The notes under the pieces are model-generated. The model saw only the letters and a list, made by a program, of their open reading frames with translations, ran no database searches and had not been told where the DNA came from. The position numbers and the translations under genes are program-made. DNA of 64,000 bases from JAOPZW01 sp963788935 (GTDB lineage: Bacteria > Actinomycetota > Thermoleophilia > Solirubrobacterales > Solirubrobacteraceae). The DNA lies in NCBI GenBank assembly GCA_963788935.1, contig CAWBIM010000006.1, positions 62,001 to 126,000 on the forward strand, written 5' to 3'. Shown piece by piece: positions 35,459 through 44,145 of this stretch (its first letter is position 1; each line of letters opens with the position of its first letter).

Positions 35459-36952
35459 CTACGTCGTCGCCCACGCCGCGGCGGCATACCCGGCGCGGCG
35501 GCCGAACACGGCGCCGGCCGTCAGCCCCGAGCCGCCCGGGTAGTTGTGGAAGAACAGCCCGCCGACGAGCTCGCCCGCCGCGCACAGGCCGGGGATGACG
35601 CGTCCGGCGGCGTCGAGGACCCGGGCGTCCGCGTCCACGCGCACGCCGCCGAACGTGAAGGTGATCCCGCACGTGATCCGGAAGCCGACGTACGGCGGCG
35701 TGTCGATCGCCTGCGCCCAGTTGGACTTCGGGGGCGTGATCCCGACCGTGCCCCGGCCGTCCTTCACGGACGGCTCGAACTCGTGCTCGGTCGCGATGGC
35801 GGCGTTGAAGGCCTCGACCGTCCGCTCGAACCCGGCCCGGTCGACGCCGAGGCCGTCGGCGAGGTCGCCGAGCGTGTCGGCGTCCACGCGCGCGGCGCCC
35901 GGCGCCTCGTAGTCGATCGCGCGCAGCAGGCCGACCGTCTTGGCGTCGAAGACCTGCGCCGCGATGCCCTCCGGCTGGCGGAGGACCTCGGCCCCGAACT
36001 TCGCGTAGGTGTAGTTGCGGAAGTCCTCGCCCTCGTCGAGGAAGCGCTCGCCGCGCCGGTTCACGACGATCCCGACCGGATAGGACTGGCGCGAGAAGCG
36101 GTTCGTGATCTCGCGGTCGCCGGTGGGCGGCGCGTCGGCGTCCCACTGGATCGCGTGGCAGCCGCTCCAGTGGCCGTAGGCCTGCGCGCCGTGGGCGAGC
36201 GCCGCCATCAGGACCTCGCCCGTGTTGTGCGGCGTCCCGCGGACCTTCGCGACATCCCAGTTCGGGCCGAGGTGGGCGGCGCGCATCCGCGGGTCGGCCT
36301 CGAAGCCGCCGGCCGCGAGGACGACCGCGTCGGCCCCGATCGTCCGCCGCGCGCCGTCCGCGTCCCGCACGACCACGCCGCGCACCGCGCCCGCGTCGTC
36401 GCGCACGAGGTCGGTCACCGCGACGCCGTGGCGCACGTCGATCCCGGTCCGCTCGGCCGCCGCGCGGTGCTGCGCCATGAGCCCCTCGCCGCCGTCGACC
36501 GTCCCGACCGCGAGGCCGCCCCAGAAGCGGTGGCGGCCGTCGACCTCGTAGGCCTGGCGCTCGTACATGAGCCGGAACCGCAGCCCGCGTTCGTGCAGCC
36601 AGCGGACGGCGGCACCCGAGTCGCGCACCAGGATCCCGGCCATCTCGGCGTCGCCGCGGCCGAGCGTCACGCGACGCATGTCGGCGAGGAAGTCGTCCTC
36701 GGTGTACGGGTCGAGGTCGGTGCGCGCCGCGAGGTCGTCGTCGATGCCCTCGAGGATCTCGCGCAGGTCGTCGACGCCGCCGTGGGCGAGGCGGATCGCG
36801 CCGGCGGTGAACGCGGAGTTGCCGCCCGACCACTCCGGGTCGGCCTTCTCGAGCACGACGACGTCGCATCCGCGCTCACGCGCCGCGTGCGCGGCCGACA
36901 TGCCCGCGTTGCCCGCGCCGACGACGATGATCCCGGTCCGCTGCTCGTCCAT
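35459..36952 (-). CDS. tcuA: FAD-dependent tricarballylate dehydrogenase (TcuA-like)
   Basis: A 497-residue flavoprotein of the fumarate-reductase/succinate-dehydrogenase family. GIIVVGAGNAGMSAAHAARERG binds ADP of FAD; SGGNSAFTAGAIRLAHGG, AVVLAAGGFEADP and AGELVGGLFFHNYPGGSGLTAGAVFGRRAGY are family blocks. The short DMRRVTLGRGD and WLHERGLRF regions resemble tricarballylate dehydrogenase TcuA. It is divergent from tctCBA by 63 bases, the same partners as in the tcu system of Salmonella, which supports tricarballylate or a similar tricarboxylate as substrate. No TcuB is present. An upstream ATG (36976) is possible. Confidence 0.82.
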   Translation of the reverse strand: MDEQRTGIIVVGAGNAGMSAAHAARERGCDVVVLEKADPEWSGGNSAFTAGAIRLAHGGVDDLREILEGIDDDLAARTDLDPYTEDDFLADMRRVTLGRGDAEMAGILVRDSGAAVRWLHERGLRFRLMYERQAYEVDGRHRFWGGLAVGTVDGGEGLMAQHRAAAERTGIDVRHGVAVTDLVRDDAGAVRGVVVRDADGARRTIGADAVVLAAGGFEADPRMRAAHLGPNWDVAKVRGTPHNTGEVLMAALAHGAQAYGHWSGCHAIQWDADAPPTGDREITNRFSRQSYPVGIVVNRRGERFLDEGEDFRNYTYAKFGAEVLRQPEGIAAQVFDAKTVGLLRAIDYEAPGAARVDADTLGDLADGLGVDRAGFERTVEAFNAAIATEHEFEPSVKDGRGTVGITPPKSNWAQAIDTPPYVGFRITCGITFTFGGVRVDADARVLDAAGRVIPGLCAAGELVGGLFFHNYPGGSGLTAGAVFGRRAGYAAAAWATT

Positions 36953-37015
36953 CACAGGCACGCTCCTACCCGTCATGCCGTTTTGCGCGCGGTGTCAGCG
37001 GAAAGACCGCGCTGC

Positions 37016-38023
37016 ATGGGGACGGGACGGCTGCGGGTGGTGATCGGCGCGGTGCTGGCGGTCGCAGCGCTCGTCGCGATCGTGGCGCCGAGCGGGTCGT
37101 CGGGAGACGACCAGAAGCAGCCCTACCCCAACCGCCAGCTGCAGATCATGGCGCCCGCGGCGCCCGGCGGCGGGTGGGACTCGACCGCCCGCGCCTTCCA
37201 GTCCTCGGCCCGCGACGCGGAGCTCGACGACGGCATCGAGGTCTTCAACGTCGACGGCGCGGGCGGGACGCTCGGGCTCTCGCAGCTCGTCTCGAAGGCC
37301 TCGGGCGACCCGTACGAGCTGATGATGACCGGCCTCGTGATGATCGGGGCGATCGAGACGAACCGCTCGCAGGTCGATCTCGACAAGACGACCCCGATCG
37401 CGACGATGACGACCGAGGCCGAGGCGATCGTCGTCCCGACGAAGTCGAAGTACAAGAAGCTCGCCGACCTCGTCGCCGACTTCAAGCGCGACCCGGCGTC
37501 GATCCGCTGGGCGGGCGGTTCGGCCGGCTCGACCGACCAGCTGCTCGTCGGCGAGCTCGCCCGGGTCCTGGGCGCCGACCCGGCGAAGACGAAGTACGTG
37601 GCGCACTCGGGCGGCGGCGAGGCGAACGCCGCGATCCTCTCGGGCTCGGTCGACGCGGGCTCGACCGGCCTGTCCGAGGTCATCGACCAGGTGAAGGCGG
37701 GCAAGATGCGGCTGCTCGCGGTGTCCTCGCCGGTCAATCTGCAGGTCGACGGGCGCAAGCCGCCGACGATCAAGGAGGCGGGCGTGAACCTCGAGATGAC
37801 GAACTGGCGCGCGATCACGGCGCCGCCGGGGATCTCCGACAGCGAGCGCGCGCGCATCGCCGGCTGGGTGACGCGGGTGATGAAGACGCCGAAGTGGCAG
37901 GAGAACCTGAAGCGCAACGACTGGACGCCGTTCGTGAAGACCGGCGCCGACCTCGACCGCTTCATCACGAGCGAGCAGAAGCGCGTGCACGCCGTGGTCG
38001 ACGCGCTGGGGATCAGCGGCTGA
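37016..38023 (+). CDS. tctC: Tripartite tricarboxylate transporter substrate-binding protein (TctC)
   Basis: A 335-residue extracytoplasmic binding protein of the Bug/TctC family with an N-terminal export helix (VVIGAVLAVAALVAIVAPS). APAAPGGGWDSTAR is the signature substrate loop; GIAATNR-like GAIETNRS, WAGGSAGSTDQLLVG, YVAHSGGGEANAAILSGSVDAG and the C-terminal QEN-KRNDW region also match. It binds a di- or tricarboxylate. The stop overlaps tctB as TGATG. Confidence 0.9.
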   Translation: MGTGRLRVVIGAVLAVAALVAIVAPSGSSGDDQKQPYPNRQLQIMAPAAPGGGWDSTARAFQSSARDAELDDGIEVFNVDGAGGTLGLSQLVSKASGDPYELMMTGLVMIGAIETNRSQVDLDKTTPIATMTTEAEAIVVPTKSKYKKLADLVADFKRDPASIRWAGGSAGSTDQLLVGELARVLGADPAKTKYVAHSGGGEANAAILSGSVDAGSTGLSEVIDQVKAGKMRLLAVSSPVNLQVDGRKPPTIKEAGVNLEMTNWRAITAPPGISDSERARIAGWVTRVMKTPKWQENLKRNDWTPFVKTGADLDRFITSEQKRVHAVVDALGISG

Positions 38024-38613
38024 TGTCGACCTCCGCGACGGGTCCGACCGGGCCGACGGGGCCGGCCGACACGGCTGACAGCGACGCCCGCTTCGAGCGC
38101 GGCGCCCCGGCGCCGGGGGACGCGGGCGGCGCGGCGCCGCTCGCCTGGACCGGACCGCGGATCGTCGGGGCGGTCCTCCTCGCGCTCGGGATCCTGGCGC
38201 TGATCGCGACCTTCGACATCGCCAGCGCACGCGACGGCTGGGCGATCCAGGGCCCGCGCTTCGCCCCGCTGGTCGCGTCGAGCCTGCTCATCATGCTGGC
38301 GGTCGGGTTCCTCGTGCGCACGGTCGTGCGGCCGGACGTCGAGCTCGCGCGCTACGCCGCCGCCGAGGCGGACGCGACGCACTGGCCGACGCCCGCGGCG
38401 CTGCTCGCGCTGCTCGTCGGCTACGCGCTGCTGCTCACGGCGCTCGGGTACGCGCTCGCGACGACGATCTTCGTCTGGCTGACCGCGTGGCTGCTCGGCT
38501 CGGAGCGCCCGGTGCGCGACGCGATCGTCGGGGTCGTGCTCGGCGTCGTCGCCGGCTACGCCTTCGGCCACTGGCTCAACGTGCAGCTTCCGACCGGGCC
38601 ATGGGGGGTGTGA
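38023..38613 (+). CDS. tctB: Tripartite tricarboxylate transporter small membrane subunit (TctB)
   Basis: A 196-residue protein: a polar 40-residue N-terminal extension rich in Gly/Pro/Ala, then four membrane helices (about 47-64, 82-98, 123-150, 163-182) in the TctB plan. The family has little motif conservation, so context decides: it sits between tctC and tctA with overlapping stop/start codons on both sides. The long N-terminal extension (TGPTGPTGP) is unusual. Confidence 0.85.
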   Translation: MSTSATGPTGPTGPADTADSDARFERGAPAPGDAGGAAPLAWTGPRIVGAVLLALGILALIATFDIASARDGWAIQGPRFAPLVASSLLIMLAVGFLVRTVVRPDVELARYAAAEADATHWPTPAALLALLVGYALLLTALGYALATTIFVWLTAWLLGSERPVRDAIVGVVLGVVAGYAFGHWLNVQLPTGPWGV

Positions 38614-40190
38614 GCGCGGTGTTCGTGCTGGCCGCCAACCTCCTCGACGGCTTCAGCGCGGTCCTCACCCCGCAGAACCTGCTGCTCGCCGCGGGCGGCG
38701 TCACGCTCGGCACGCTCGTCGGCGTGCTGCCCGGCATCGGGCCGGCGCTGACGGTCGCGCTGCTCCTGCCGATCACGTTCAACTTCTCCGACCCCGTCGG
38801 GGCGTTCATCCTGTTCGCGGGCATCTACGCGGGCGGGATGTACGGCGGGTCGACGACGTCGATCCTCCTCAACACGCCGGGCGAGTCGTCGTCGGTCGCG
38901 ACCGCGATCGAGGGCTTCCAGATGGCGCGGCGCGGGCGGGCGCGCGCGGCGCTCGCGACGGCGGCGATCGGCTCGTTCGTCGCGGGGACGATCGGGATCG
39001 TCCTGCTGACGCTCGTCGCCCAGCCGGTCGCCGACATCGCCGTGAAGTTCCGCGCGGAGGACTACTTCGCGCTCACACTGCTCGCGTTCGCCTCGGTGAC
39101 CGCGCTGACGAGCACGTCGCTCATCCGCGGCATGACGTCGCTCGCGCTCGGGCTGCTGATCGGGTTCGTCGGGATCGACCAGCTCACCGGCCAGTCGCGC
39201 CTGACGTTCGGCGTCGACCAGCTCGGCAACGGCATCGACATCGTGATCGTGGCGGTCGGGCTGTTCGCCGTCGGCGAGGCCCTGCACATGGCGGCCAAGC
39301 TGCGCACCGAGGGCGACGAGGAGCTCGTGCGCCCGGACGACCCGGGCGCGGACGCCGGCGCCGGCCGGCCGGCCCGGTGGCTGTCGCGCGCGGACGCCAA
39401 GCGCTCGTGGAAGCCGTGGCTGCGCGGGGCGGCGATCGGCTTCCCGTTCGGCGCGCTGCCGGCGGGCGGCGCGGAGGTGCCGACGTTCCTCTCCTACGCC
39501 ACCGAGAAGCGCCTGAGCGGACCGCACCGCGAGGAGTTCGGCAAGGGCGCGATCGAGGGTGTCGCGGGGCCCGAGGCGGCCAACAACGCGTCGTTCTCGG
39601 GGACGCTCGTGCCGCTGCTGACGCTCGGCATCCCGACCTCGGCGACGGCGGCGATCATGCTCGCGGCCTTCCAGATCTTCAACCTGCAGCCCGGGCCCGA
39701 GCTGTTCACGAACAACAGCGACCTCGTGTGGACGCTGATCGCGTCGCTGTACGTCGGCAACGTGATGCTCCTGCTGCTGAACCTGCCGCTGATCCGGCTG
39801 TGGGTGAAGGTCCTCGAGGTGCCGCGGCCGCTGCTCTACGCGGGCATCCTCGTGTTCGCGACGCTCGGCGTGTACTCGCTGTCGGCGAGCACGGTCGAGG
39901 TCTTCGTGATGTACGCGATCGGCGTGCTGGGGTTCTTCATGCGCCGCTACGACTTCCCCGTCGCGCCCGTGATCCTCGGCGTCATCCTCGGCCCGCTGAT
40001 GGAGACGCAGGCACGGCGCGCGCTGGTCGGCTCGGGCGGTGACGTCGGCGTCTTCGTGAGCCGCCCGCTGACGGTCGCGCTGCTGCTCATCGCGGTCGCG
40101 GCGGCGGTCCTCCCGCACGTCCCGGCGATCATGGCCCGCCTGCGCGGCGGCGACGGCGGACCCGGGGCGTTCGGCGCGGCCGAGGAGTAG
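38601..40190 (+). CDS. tctA: Tripartite tricarboxylate transporter large membrane subunit (TctA)
   Basis: A 529-residue, roughly 11-12-helix permease. GTLVGVLPGIGPALTVALLLPITF and GIYAGGMYGGSTTSILLNTPGESSSVATAIEGFQMARRGRA are TctA signatures; AIGFPFGALPAGGAEVPTFLSYATEKRLS and GVAGPEAANNASFSGTLVPLLTLGIPTSATAAIM are the second inverted repeat. The ATG overlaps tctB by 13 bases; GTG 38610 with a 4-base overlap is equally possible. Works with TctB and TctC as a sodium-dependent carboxylate importer. Confidence 0.92.
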   Translation: MGGVSAVFVLAANLLDGFSAVLTPQNLLLAAGGVTLGTLVGVLPGIGPALTVALLLPITFNFSDPVGAFILFAGIYAGGMYGGSTTSILLNTPGESSSVATAIEGFQMARRGRARAALATAAIGSFVAGTIGIVLLTLVAQPVADIAVKFRAEDYFALTLLAFASVTALTSTSLIRGMTSLALGLLIGFVGIDQLTGQSRLTFGVDQLGNGIDIVIVAVGLFAVGEALHMAAKLRTEGDEELVRPDDPGADAGAGRPARWLSRADAKRSWKPWLRGAAIGFPFGALPAGGAEVPTFLSYATEKRLSGPHREEFGKGAIEGVAGPEAANNASFSGTLVPLLTLGIPTSATAAIMLAAFQIFNLQPGPELFTNNSDLVWTLIASLYVGNVMLLLLNLPLIRLWVKVLEVPRPLLYAGILVFATLGVYSLSASTVEVFVMYAIGVLGFFMRRYDFPVAPVILGVILGPLMETQARRALVGSGGDVGVFVSRPLTVALLLIAVAAAVLPHVPAIMARLRGGDGGPGAFGAAEE

Positions 40191-40202
40191 GTCGGCCGCG
40201 GG

Positions 40203-40484
40203 ATGCCCGCGGCACGGCGCAGGCGCTCACGCTGGACCTCGTTCGTGGCGGACCCGCACGGCGATCCCTCGCGCACGCTCCACGAGGACGGCAACCCGCA
40301 CCACCGCGTGCGGGTCGAGCACGACGACCGGACGCTCCTCGTCCACCTGAGCGACGAGGACGGCGCCGGCTGGACGGTGCTCGCCGTCGACCGCGCGACG
40401 CGCCGCTGCGTCGTCGCCCGGGAGCGCCGCCAGATCGACGCCGCGCAGGACGCCTACACGCGGTTGCACGGCGACGAGGCGTAG
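40203..40484 (+). CDS. Small hypothetical protein
   Basis: A 93-residue protein: a basic start (MPAARRRRSRWTS), then HHRVRVEHDDRTLLVHLSDEDGAGWTVLAVDRATRRCVVARERRQ and a helical end. The alternating strand pattern with WTVLAVDR looks like a real small beta protein. I do not recognise it. It starts 12 bases after tctA and may be co-transcribed. An antisense frame (40227-40469) exists but is less protein-like. Confidence 0.5.
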   Translation: MPAARRRRSRWTSFVADPHGDPSRTLHEDGNPHHRVRVEHDDRTLLVHLSDEDGAGWTVLAVDRATRRCVVARERRQIDAAQDAYTRLHGDEA

Positions 40485-40554
40485 GGGCGGCGGGCGCCGG
40501 TGTCGGCGGCCGGCGGTGCCGTCGGGGCGGCGGTCCCGTCGGGCCGCGGCGGGC

Positions 40555-41223
40555 TCAGGCGGCGCTCTCCGCCGGGCGCGGGGCGGGGAACAGCGCGAGG
40601 AAGCGGCGGCCGGCGGCGCGGTCGCCCTCGATGCGCAGGTCGCCCGAGCGGATGGCGCCGGCGATCTGCCGCCCGTGCCAGAGCACGCGCGCGAGGGTGC
40701 CGGGGTCGGTGTCGATCACGGCGACGGGCGCCTCGGACGGGCCGCGCCCGACGGTGAACGTCCCGGCGGCCACGCGCGCGTGGAAGGGCTCGCCGGCGAG
40801 GCGGATCTCGACCTCCTCGTCGAGCGACCCGGCGGCCGCCGGGTCGAACAGCGTCTTCAGCGCGAGGATGGCCGAGTCGACGCCGAGGCGGGCCTCGGCG
40901 GACGGGAACGGCGCGCGGCTGCCCCAGGCGCCCAGCGCGAGCACGACCGGCTCGAGCTCATGGCCCCAGTCGGTGAGCTCGTAGACCTGCGTGCCCGCCG
41001 GCGGGGGGAGCTTCGTCCGCCGCAGGACGCCGGTCGTCTCGAGGTCGCGCAGGCGCTGCGCGAGCACGTCCGGGCCCATGTTCGGCAGCCCGGCGCGCAG
41101 GTCCGTGAAGCGCTTCGGGCCGAGGATCAGCTCCCGCACGACGAGCAGCGCCCAGCGTTCGCCGACGAGGTCGAGCGCCCGCGCGACGCCGCAGCGATCG
41201 CCGTAGGTCCGCTTGGAGGGCAT
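40555..41223 (-). CDS. HxlR-family regulator with SCP2-like C-terminal domain
   Basis: A 222-residue protein. Residues 1-100 form the HxlR winged helix (CGVARALDLVGERWALLVVRELILGPKRFTDLRAGLPNMGPDVLAQRLRDLETTGVLRR). Residues 105-215 (EVEIRLAGEPFHARVAAGTFTVGRGP, then DTDPGTLARVLWHG, SGDLRIEGD) match the SCP2 sterol-carrier-like domain often fused to regulators in actinobacteria and probably bind a ligand. It is divergent from the two-domain VOC gene, with an AT-rich dyad between them. A TATACT -10-like element 7 bases before the ATG suggests a leaderless message. Confidence 0.88.
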   Translation of the reverse strand: MPSKRTYGDRCGVARALDLVGERWALLVVRELILGPKRFTDLRAGLPNMGPDVLAQRLRDLETTGVLRRTKLPPPAGTQVYELTDWGHELEPVVLALGAWGSRAPFPSAEARLGVDSAILALKTLFDPAAAGSLDEEVEIRLAGEPFHARVAAGTFTVGRGPSEAPVAVIDTDPGTLARVLWHGRQIAGAIRSGDLRIEGDRAAGRRFLALFPAPRPAESAA

Positions 41224-41244
41224 AGGAGGAGTATACCCACCATC

Positions 41245-41283
41245 TAGTTGGAAATATAAATCTCATAGTTGGTTTTTCCAACT
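41245..41283. promoter_or_regulatory. AT-rich dyad, probable HxlR operator
   Basis: AGTTGG-ttttt-CCAACT (41267-41283) is an exact inverted repeat, with another TAGTTGG at 41245-41251. This patch is the most AT-rich in the region and lies between the divergent HxlR and VOC genes. Confidence 0.6.
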
Positions 41284-41410
41284 CTATGGTACGGTTCGCC
41301 AACCACGCACCGAGCGCGTCCGCCGACCCGCCGCAGGCCGTGCGGCGAGGGCGCGAGACCCGCGGCGCCCCCATCGGGCGCCGTCCCACGAACCACCCGG
41401 AGGACCTGCG

Positions 41411-42220
41411 ATGAGCAAGCGCGATGGATTCGAGCCCGGCGTCCCGTGCTGGATCGACACGTGGCAGCCCGACGCCGACGCGGCGGTCGCCTTCTACACG
41501 GCGCTGTTCGGATGGGACGCCGCCGAGGCGCCGCTCGACGATGCGTCGGTGCGCCACGTGATGATGTCGATCGACGGGCGCGAGGTCGCCGGGATCGGCT
41601 GGCGCCCCGCGGGCGAGGGGCCGGACCTGCCGACGGCGTGGGGCACGTACATCCAGGTCGCCGACCTCGACGCGACCGTCGCGGCGGCGACCGGCGCCGG
41701 CGGGACGCTCGTGATGGGGCCGATCGACAGTCTCGACGGCGGGCGCATCGCGCTGCTCGGCGACCCGGGCGGGGCGGTGTTCGGTGTGTGGCAGCTCGGC
41801 GAGCACGGCGGCGCGCGCGTCATCAACGAGCCCGGCGCCTGGGCGATGAGCGTCCTCAACTCCGACGACGGCGATGCCGCCCGGGCGTTCTACGCCGCGG
41901 TCTTCGGCTGGACCTGGGACCCGTTCCCGATGGGCGACCAGGAGGGCACCCTGTTCCGCCTGCCCGGCTACGTCGGCGGCGAGGCCGAGCAGCCCGTCCC
42001 GCGCGACGTCGTCGCCGTGATGCTCCCGTCGTCCGGGGAACCGTCGGCGTGGATCGTGGGCTTCTGGGTCGAGGACGCCGACGCGGTCGCCGCCGCCGCG
42101 CCCGGCCTGGGCGGCCGCGTGGTCGCCGGCCCGTTCGACAGCGGCATCACCCGCGACGCGGTCATCGCCGATCCCGCGGGCGCCGTGTTCTCCGTGAGCA
42201 CCGCGCCCAACCAGGGATAA
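41411..42220 (+). CDS. Two-domain VOC protein (CFP30-like)
   Basis: A 269-residue tandem VOC protein: PCWIDTWQPDADAAVAFYTALFGWDA and, in the second half, AWAMSVLNSDDGDAARAFYAAVFGWTW repeat the same module. The opening GVPCWIDTWQPD is characteristic of actinobacterial hydroxylase-like (CFP30) VOC proteins. GDPGGAVFGVWQ and ADPAGAVFSVSTA close each half. The substrate is unknown. It is the divergent partner of the HxlR gene and probably its target. Confidence 0.88.
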   Translation: MSKRDGFEPGVPCWIDTWQPDADAAVAFYTALFGWDAAEAPLDDASVRHVMMSIDGREVAGIGWRPAGEGPDLPTAWGTYIQVADLDATVAAATGAGGTLVMGPIDSLDGGRIALLGDPGGAVFGVWQLGEHGGARVINEPGAWAMSVLNSDDGDAARAFYAAVFGWTWDPFPMGDQEGTLFRLPGYVGGEAEQPVPRDVVAVMLPSSGEPSAWIVGFWVEDADAVAAAAPGLGGRVVAGPFDSGITRDAVIADPAGAVFSVSTAPNQG

Positions 42221-42275
42221 CCGCCGCCGAGGCGACCGCGCCGCCTCCCGGCCCGCGACCGCCTACGCTCGCGGG

Positions 42276-42851
42276 ATGGCCGGACCGGCGCCCGCCGAGA
42301 CCATCCTGCTCGTCGACGGCGAGAACATCGACGCGACGCTGGGCGGCAGCCTCCTGGGCCGCCGCCCGGCGCCCGAGGAGCGGCCGCGGTGGGACCGCGT
42401 GCGCGAGTACGCGCGCGCGGTCTGGGAGCAGCCGGTCCGCCCGCTGTTCTTCCTCAACGCCTCGGGGCAGATCCCGATGTCCTTCGTCCAGGCGCTCAGC
42501 GCGCTCGACTACCGCCCCGTCCTGCTCAGCGGGCCGTCGGACGTGAAGGTCGTGGACGTCGCGATCACACGGACGCTCGAGGCGCTCGTCGAGATCGGGC
42601 TCGGCGACGTCCTGCTCGCCAGCCACGACGGCGACTTCGCGCCCCAGATGGCAGACCTGCTCCAGGCGCCCTCGCGGCGCGTCGGGGTCATCGGCTTCCG
42701 CGAGCTGATCTCGAGCGTGCTCGCCGAGCTCACCGCGGACGGGCTCGAGCTCTTCGACCTCGAGGACGACGTCGGCGCGTTCACGGTCGCGCTCCCGCGC
42801 GTGCGGGTGATCCCGATCGAGCGCTTCGACCCGTGGACGCTGCTGCGCTGA
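42276..42851 (+). CDS. NYN-domain (PIN-like) putative nuclease
   Basis: A 191-residue NYN-domain protein. ILLVDGENIDATLGGSLLG carries the first acidic residue and Asn, DVKVVDVAITRTLEALVEIG the second, and VLLASHDGDFAPQMADLLQA the third cluster (SHDGDF). This acidic set fits a metal-dependent RNase of the LabA/YacP group. The target is unknown. Proteins of this type act in RNA turnover or stress response. Confidence 0.85.
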   Translation: MAGPAPAETILLVDGENIDATLGGSLLGRRPAPEERPRWDRVREYARAVWEQPVRPLFFLNASGQIPMSFVQALSALDYRPVLLSGPSDVKVVDVAITRTLEALVEIGLGDVLLASHDGDFAPQMADLLQAPSRRVGVIGFRELISSVLAELTADGLELFDLEDDVGAFTVALPRVRVIPIERFDPWTLLR

Positions 42852-42863
42852 GCGCCGCGCGCC

Positions 42864-43004
42864 TCACGCCCCGTCGTCGCGCGGGCCGCGCAGCCGGCGC
42901 AGCCGCGCGCGCACCGTTGCCACGCAGCAGCCGCCGGCCACCGCGACGACCGGCGCGAAGCTCGCGACGGTCTCCTCGACGGGGATCCCTCCGATGTGGG
43001 CCAT
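42864..43004 (-). CDS. Small hydrophobic protein
   Basis: A 46-residue protein: MAHIGGIPVEETVASFAPVV, a short membrane segment, then a basic tail (RARLRRLRGP). The HIGGIPVEE start followed by one helix recalls very small proteins seen in Thermoleophilia and other actinobacteria. ATG 43013 would add three residues. The function is unknown. It converges with the NYN gene and is divergent from the NAD kinase gene. Confidence 0.5.
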   Translation of the reverse strand: MAHIGGIPVEETVASFAPVVAVAGGCCVATVRARLRRLRGPRDDGA

Positions 43005-43124
43005 GACGGTCATGTCCGTAGAGACCGCCGCCGCGCCCGAAACTGGTCGTTCGCCGGCGGGCCTCGTTCGCTCGGCGCGTGATCGCTCCCCGGCGCGCCG
43101 CCGGGCCTGCAAGGCTGCCGCCTG

Positions 43125-43970
43125 ATGGAACCGTTCAGCATCAGGAGCGCCAACGGCGCGACGCCGGTCGGCGTGCTCGTCAACCCGTCGGGCGAGTGCG
43201 AGCCGCAGCTGCTCGAGATCGCGGCGTGGGCGGACGAGCTCGGGCTGGGGCTCGTCGATCTCGGCACGAGCGCGGAGCCGAGCGACCTGTCGCCCGGGTG
43301 CGAGCTGGTCATCGCCCTCGGCGGCGACGGCACGATCCTGCGCGCGCTCCAGCTCGCGATGGCCCATCACGCGGCCGTGCTGGGGGTGAACTTCGGGACG
43401 GTCGGGTTCCTGGCCGACATCGACGGCGCCGAGCTCACGGTCGCGCTCGACAAGATCGCCCGCGACGAGGCGGCGATCGACGCCCGCACCGCGCTCGTCG
43501 CGTCGCTCGAGACGCGTGGCCCCGCGCCCGCGCGCCGCGTCATCGCCTTCAACGACGTGGTCATCGGCCGCATCCCCGGCCACGGCACCGCGCGGCTGCG
43601 CGTCACCGTCGGCGGTGAGCCGATGCTCCGGCTCACCGGCGACGGCATCGTCGTCGCCTCGCCGACCGGGTCGACCGCCTACACCGTCGGCGCGGGCGGG
43701 CCGGCCGTCGCGCCCTCGCTCGACGCGATCGTCATCACGCCGCTCGCGACCCAGGGCAGCCCGCTGCGGTCGCTCGTCGCCGACGGCAGCGACACCGTCC
43801 GGATCGAGCTCGAGCCGCTGAGCGCCCCGGTCAACGTCGAGATCGACGGCCGGACGAGCCACGAGATGCCGGCCGCCGCCGCCGTCGAGATCCACGCCGC
43901 GCCGCGCAAGGCGCGCCTCGTCCGCACGCGCCCGCGGACGTTCTACGAGGACCTCGCCGGTCGGCTCTGA
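43125..43970 (+). CDS. nadK: NAD kinase
   Basis: A 281-residue ATP-NAD kinase. VIALGGDGTILRALQLA is the GGDGT motif; GVNFGTVGFLADI, NDVVIGR and VVASPTGSTAYTVGAGGPAVAPSLDAIVITPLATQG are the NE/D-like, GST and conserved C-terminal blocks. It phosphorylates NAD to NADP in the cytoplasm. The usual tyrosine/glycine-rich NAD-binding region is intact, so the enzyme should be active. It forms a single unit. Confidence 0.9.
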   Translation: MEPFSIRSANGATPVGVLVNPSGECEPQLLEIAAWADELGLGLVDLGTSAEPSDLSPGCELVIALGGDGTILRALQLAMAHHAAVLGVNFGTVGFLADIDGAELTVALDKIARDEAAIDARTALVASLETRGPAPARRVIAFNDVVIGRIPGHGTARLRVTVGGEPMLRLTGDGIVVASPTGSTAYTVGAGGPAVAPSLDAIVITPLATQGSPLRSLVADGSDTVRIELEPLSAPVNVEIDGRTSHEMPAAAAVEIHAAPRKARLVRTRPRTFYEDLAGRL

Positions 43971-44145
43971 GCGCGCCCGCTCCGTTTCGCGGCCCGTGCG
44001 CGACGCCCGGTCACGTGCCCGGCGCGGGCGCGCGTGCAGTCCGGCTCGGTGCCCGCGGATGGTTGGCGTTCGAGCGCGGGACGAGGACCTGTCGGGAACT
44101 CCTCGGTCGCCCGGCCGGGAGATGACGTCCTCTAGGGTCGGGCGA

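Noticed and set aside
40227..40469. Minus-strand frame opposite the small hypothetical gene
   Set aside because: The plus-strand frame has better strand patterning and follows tctA closely.
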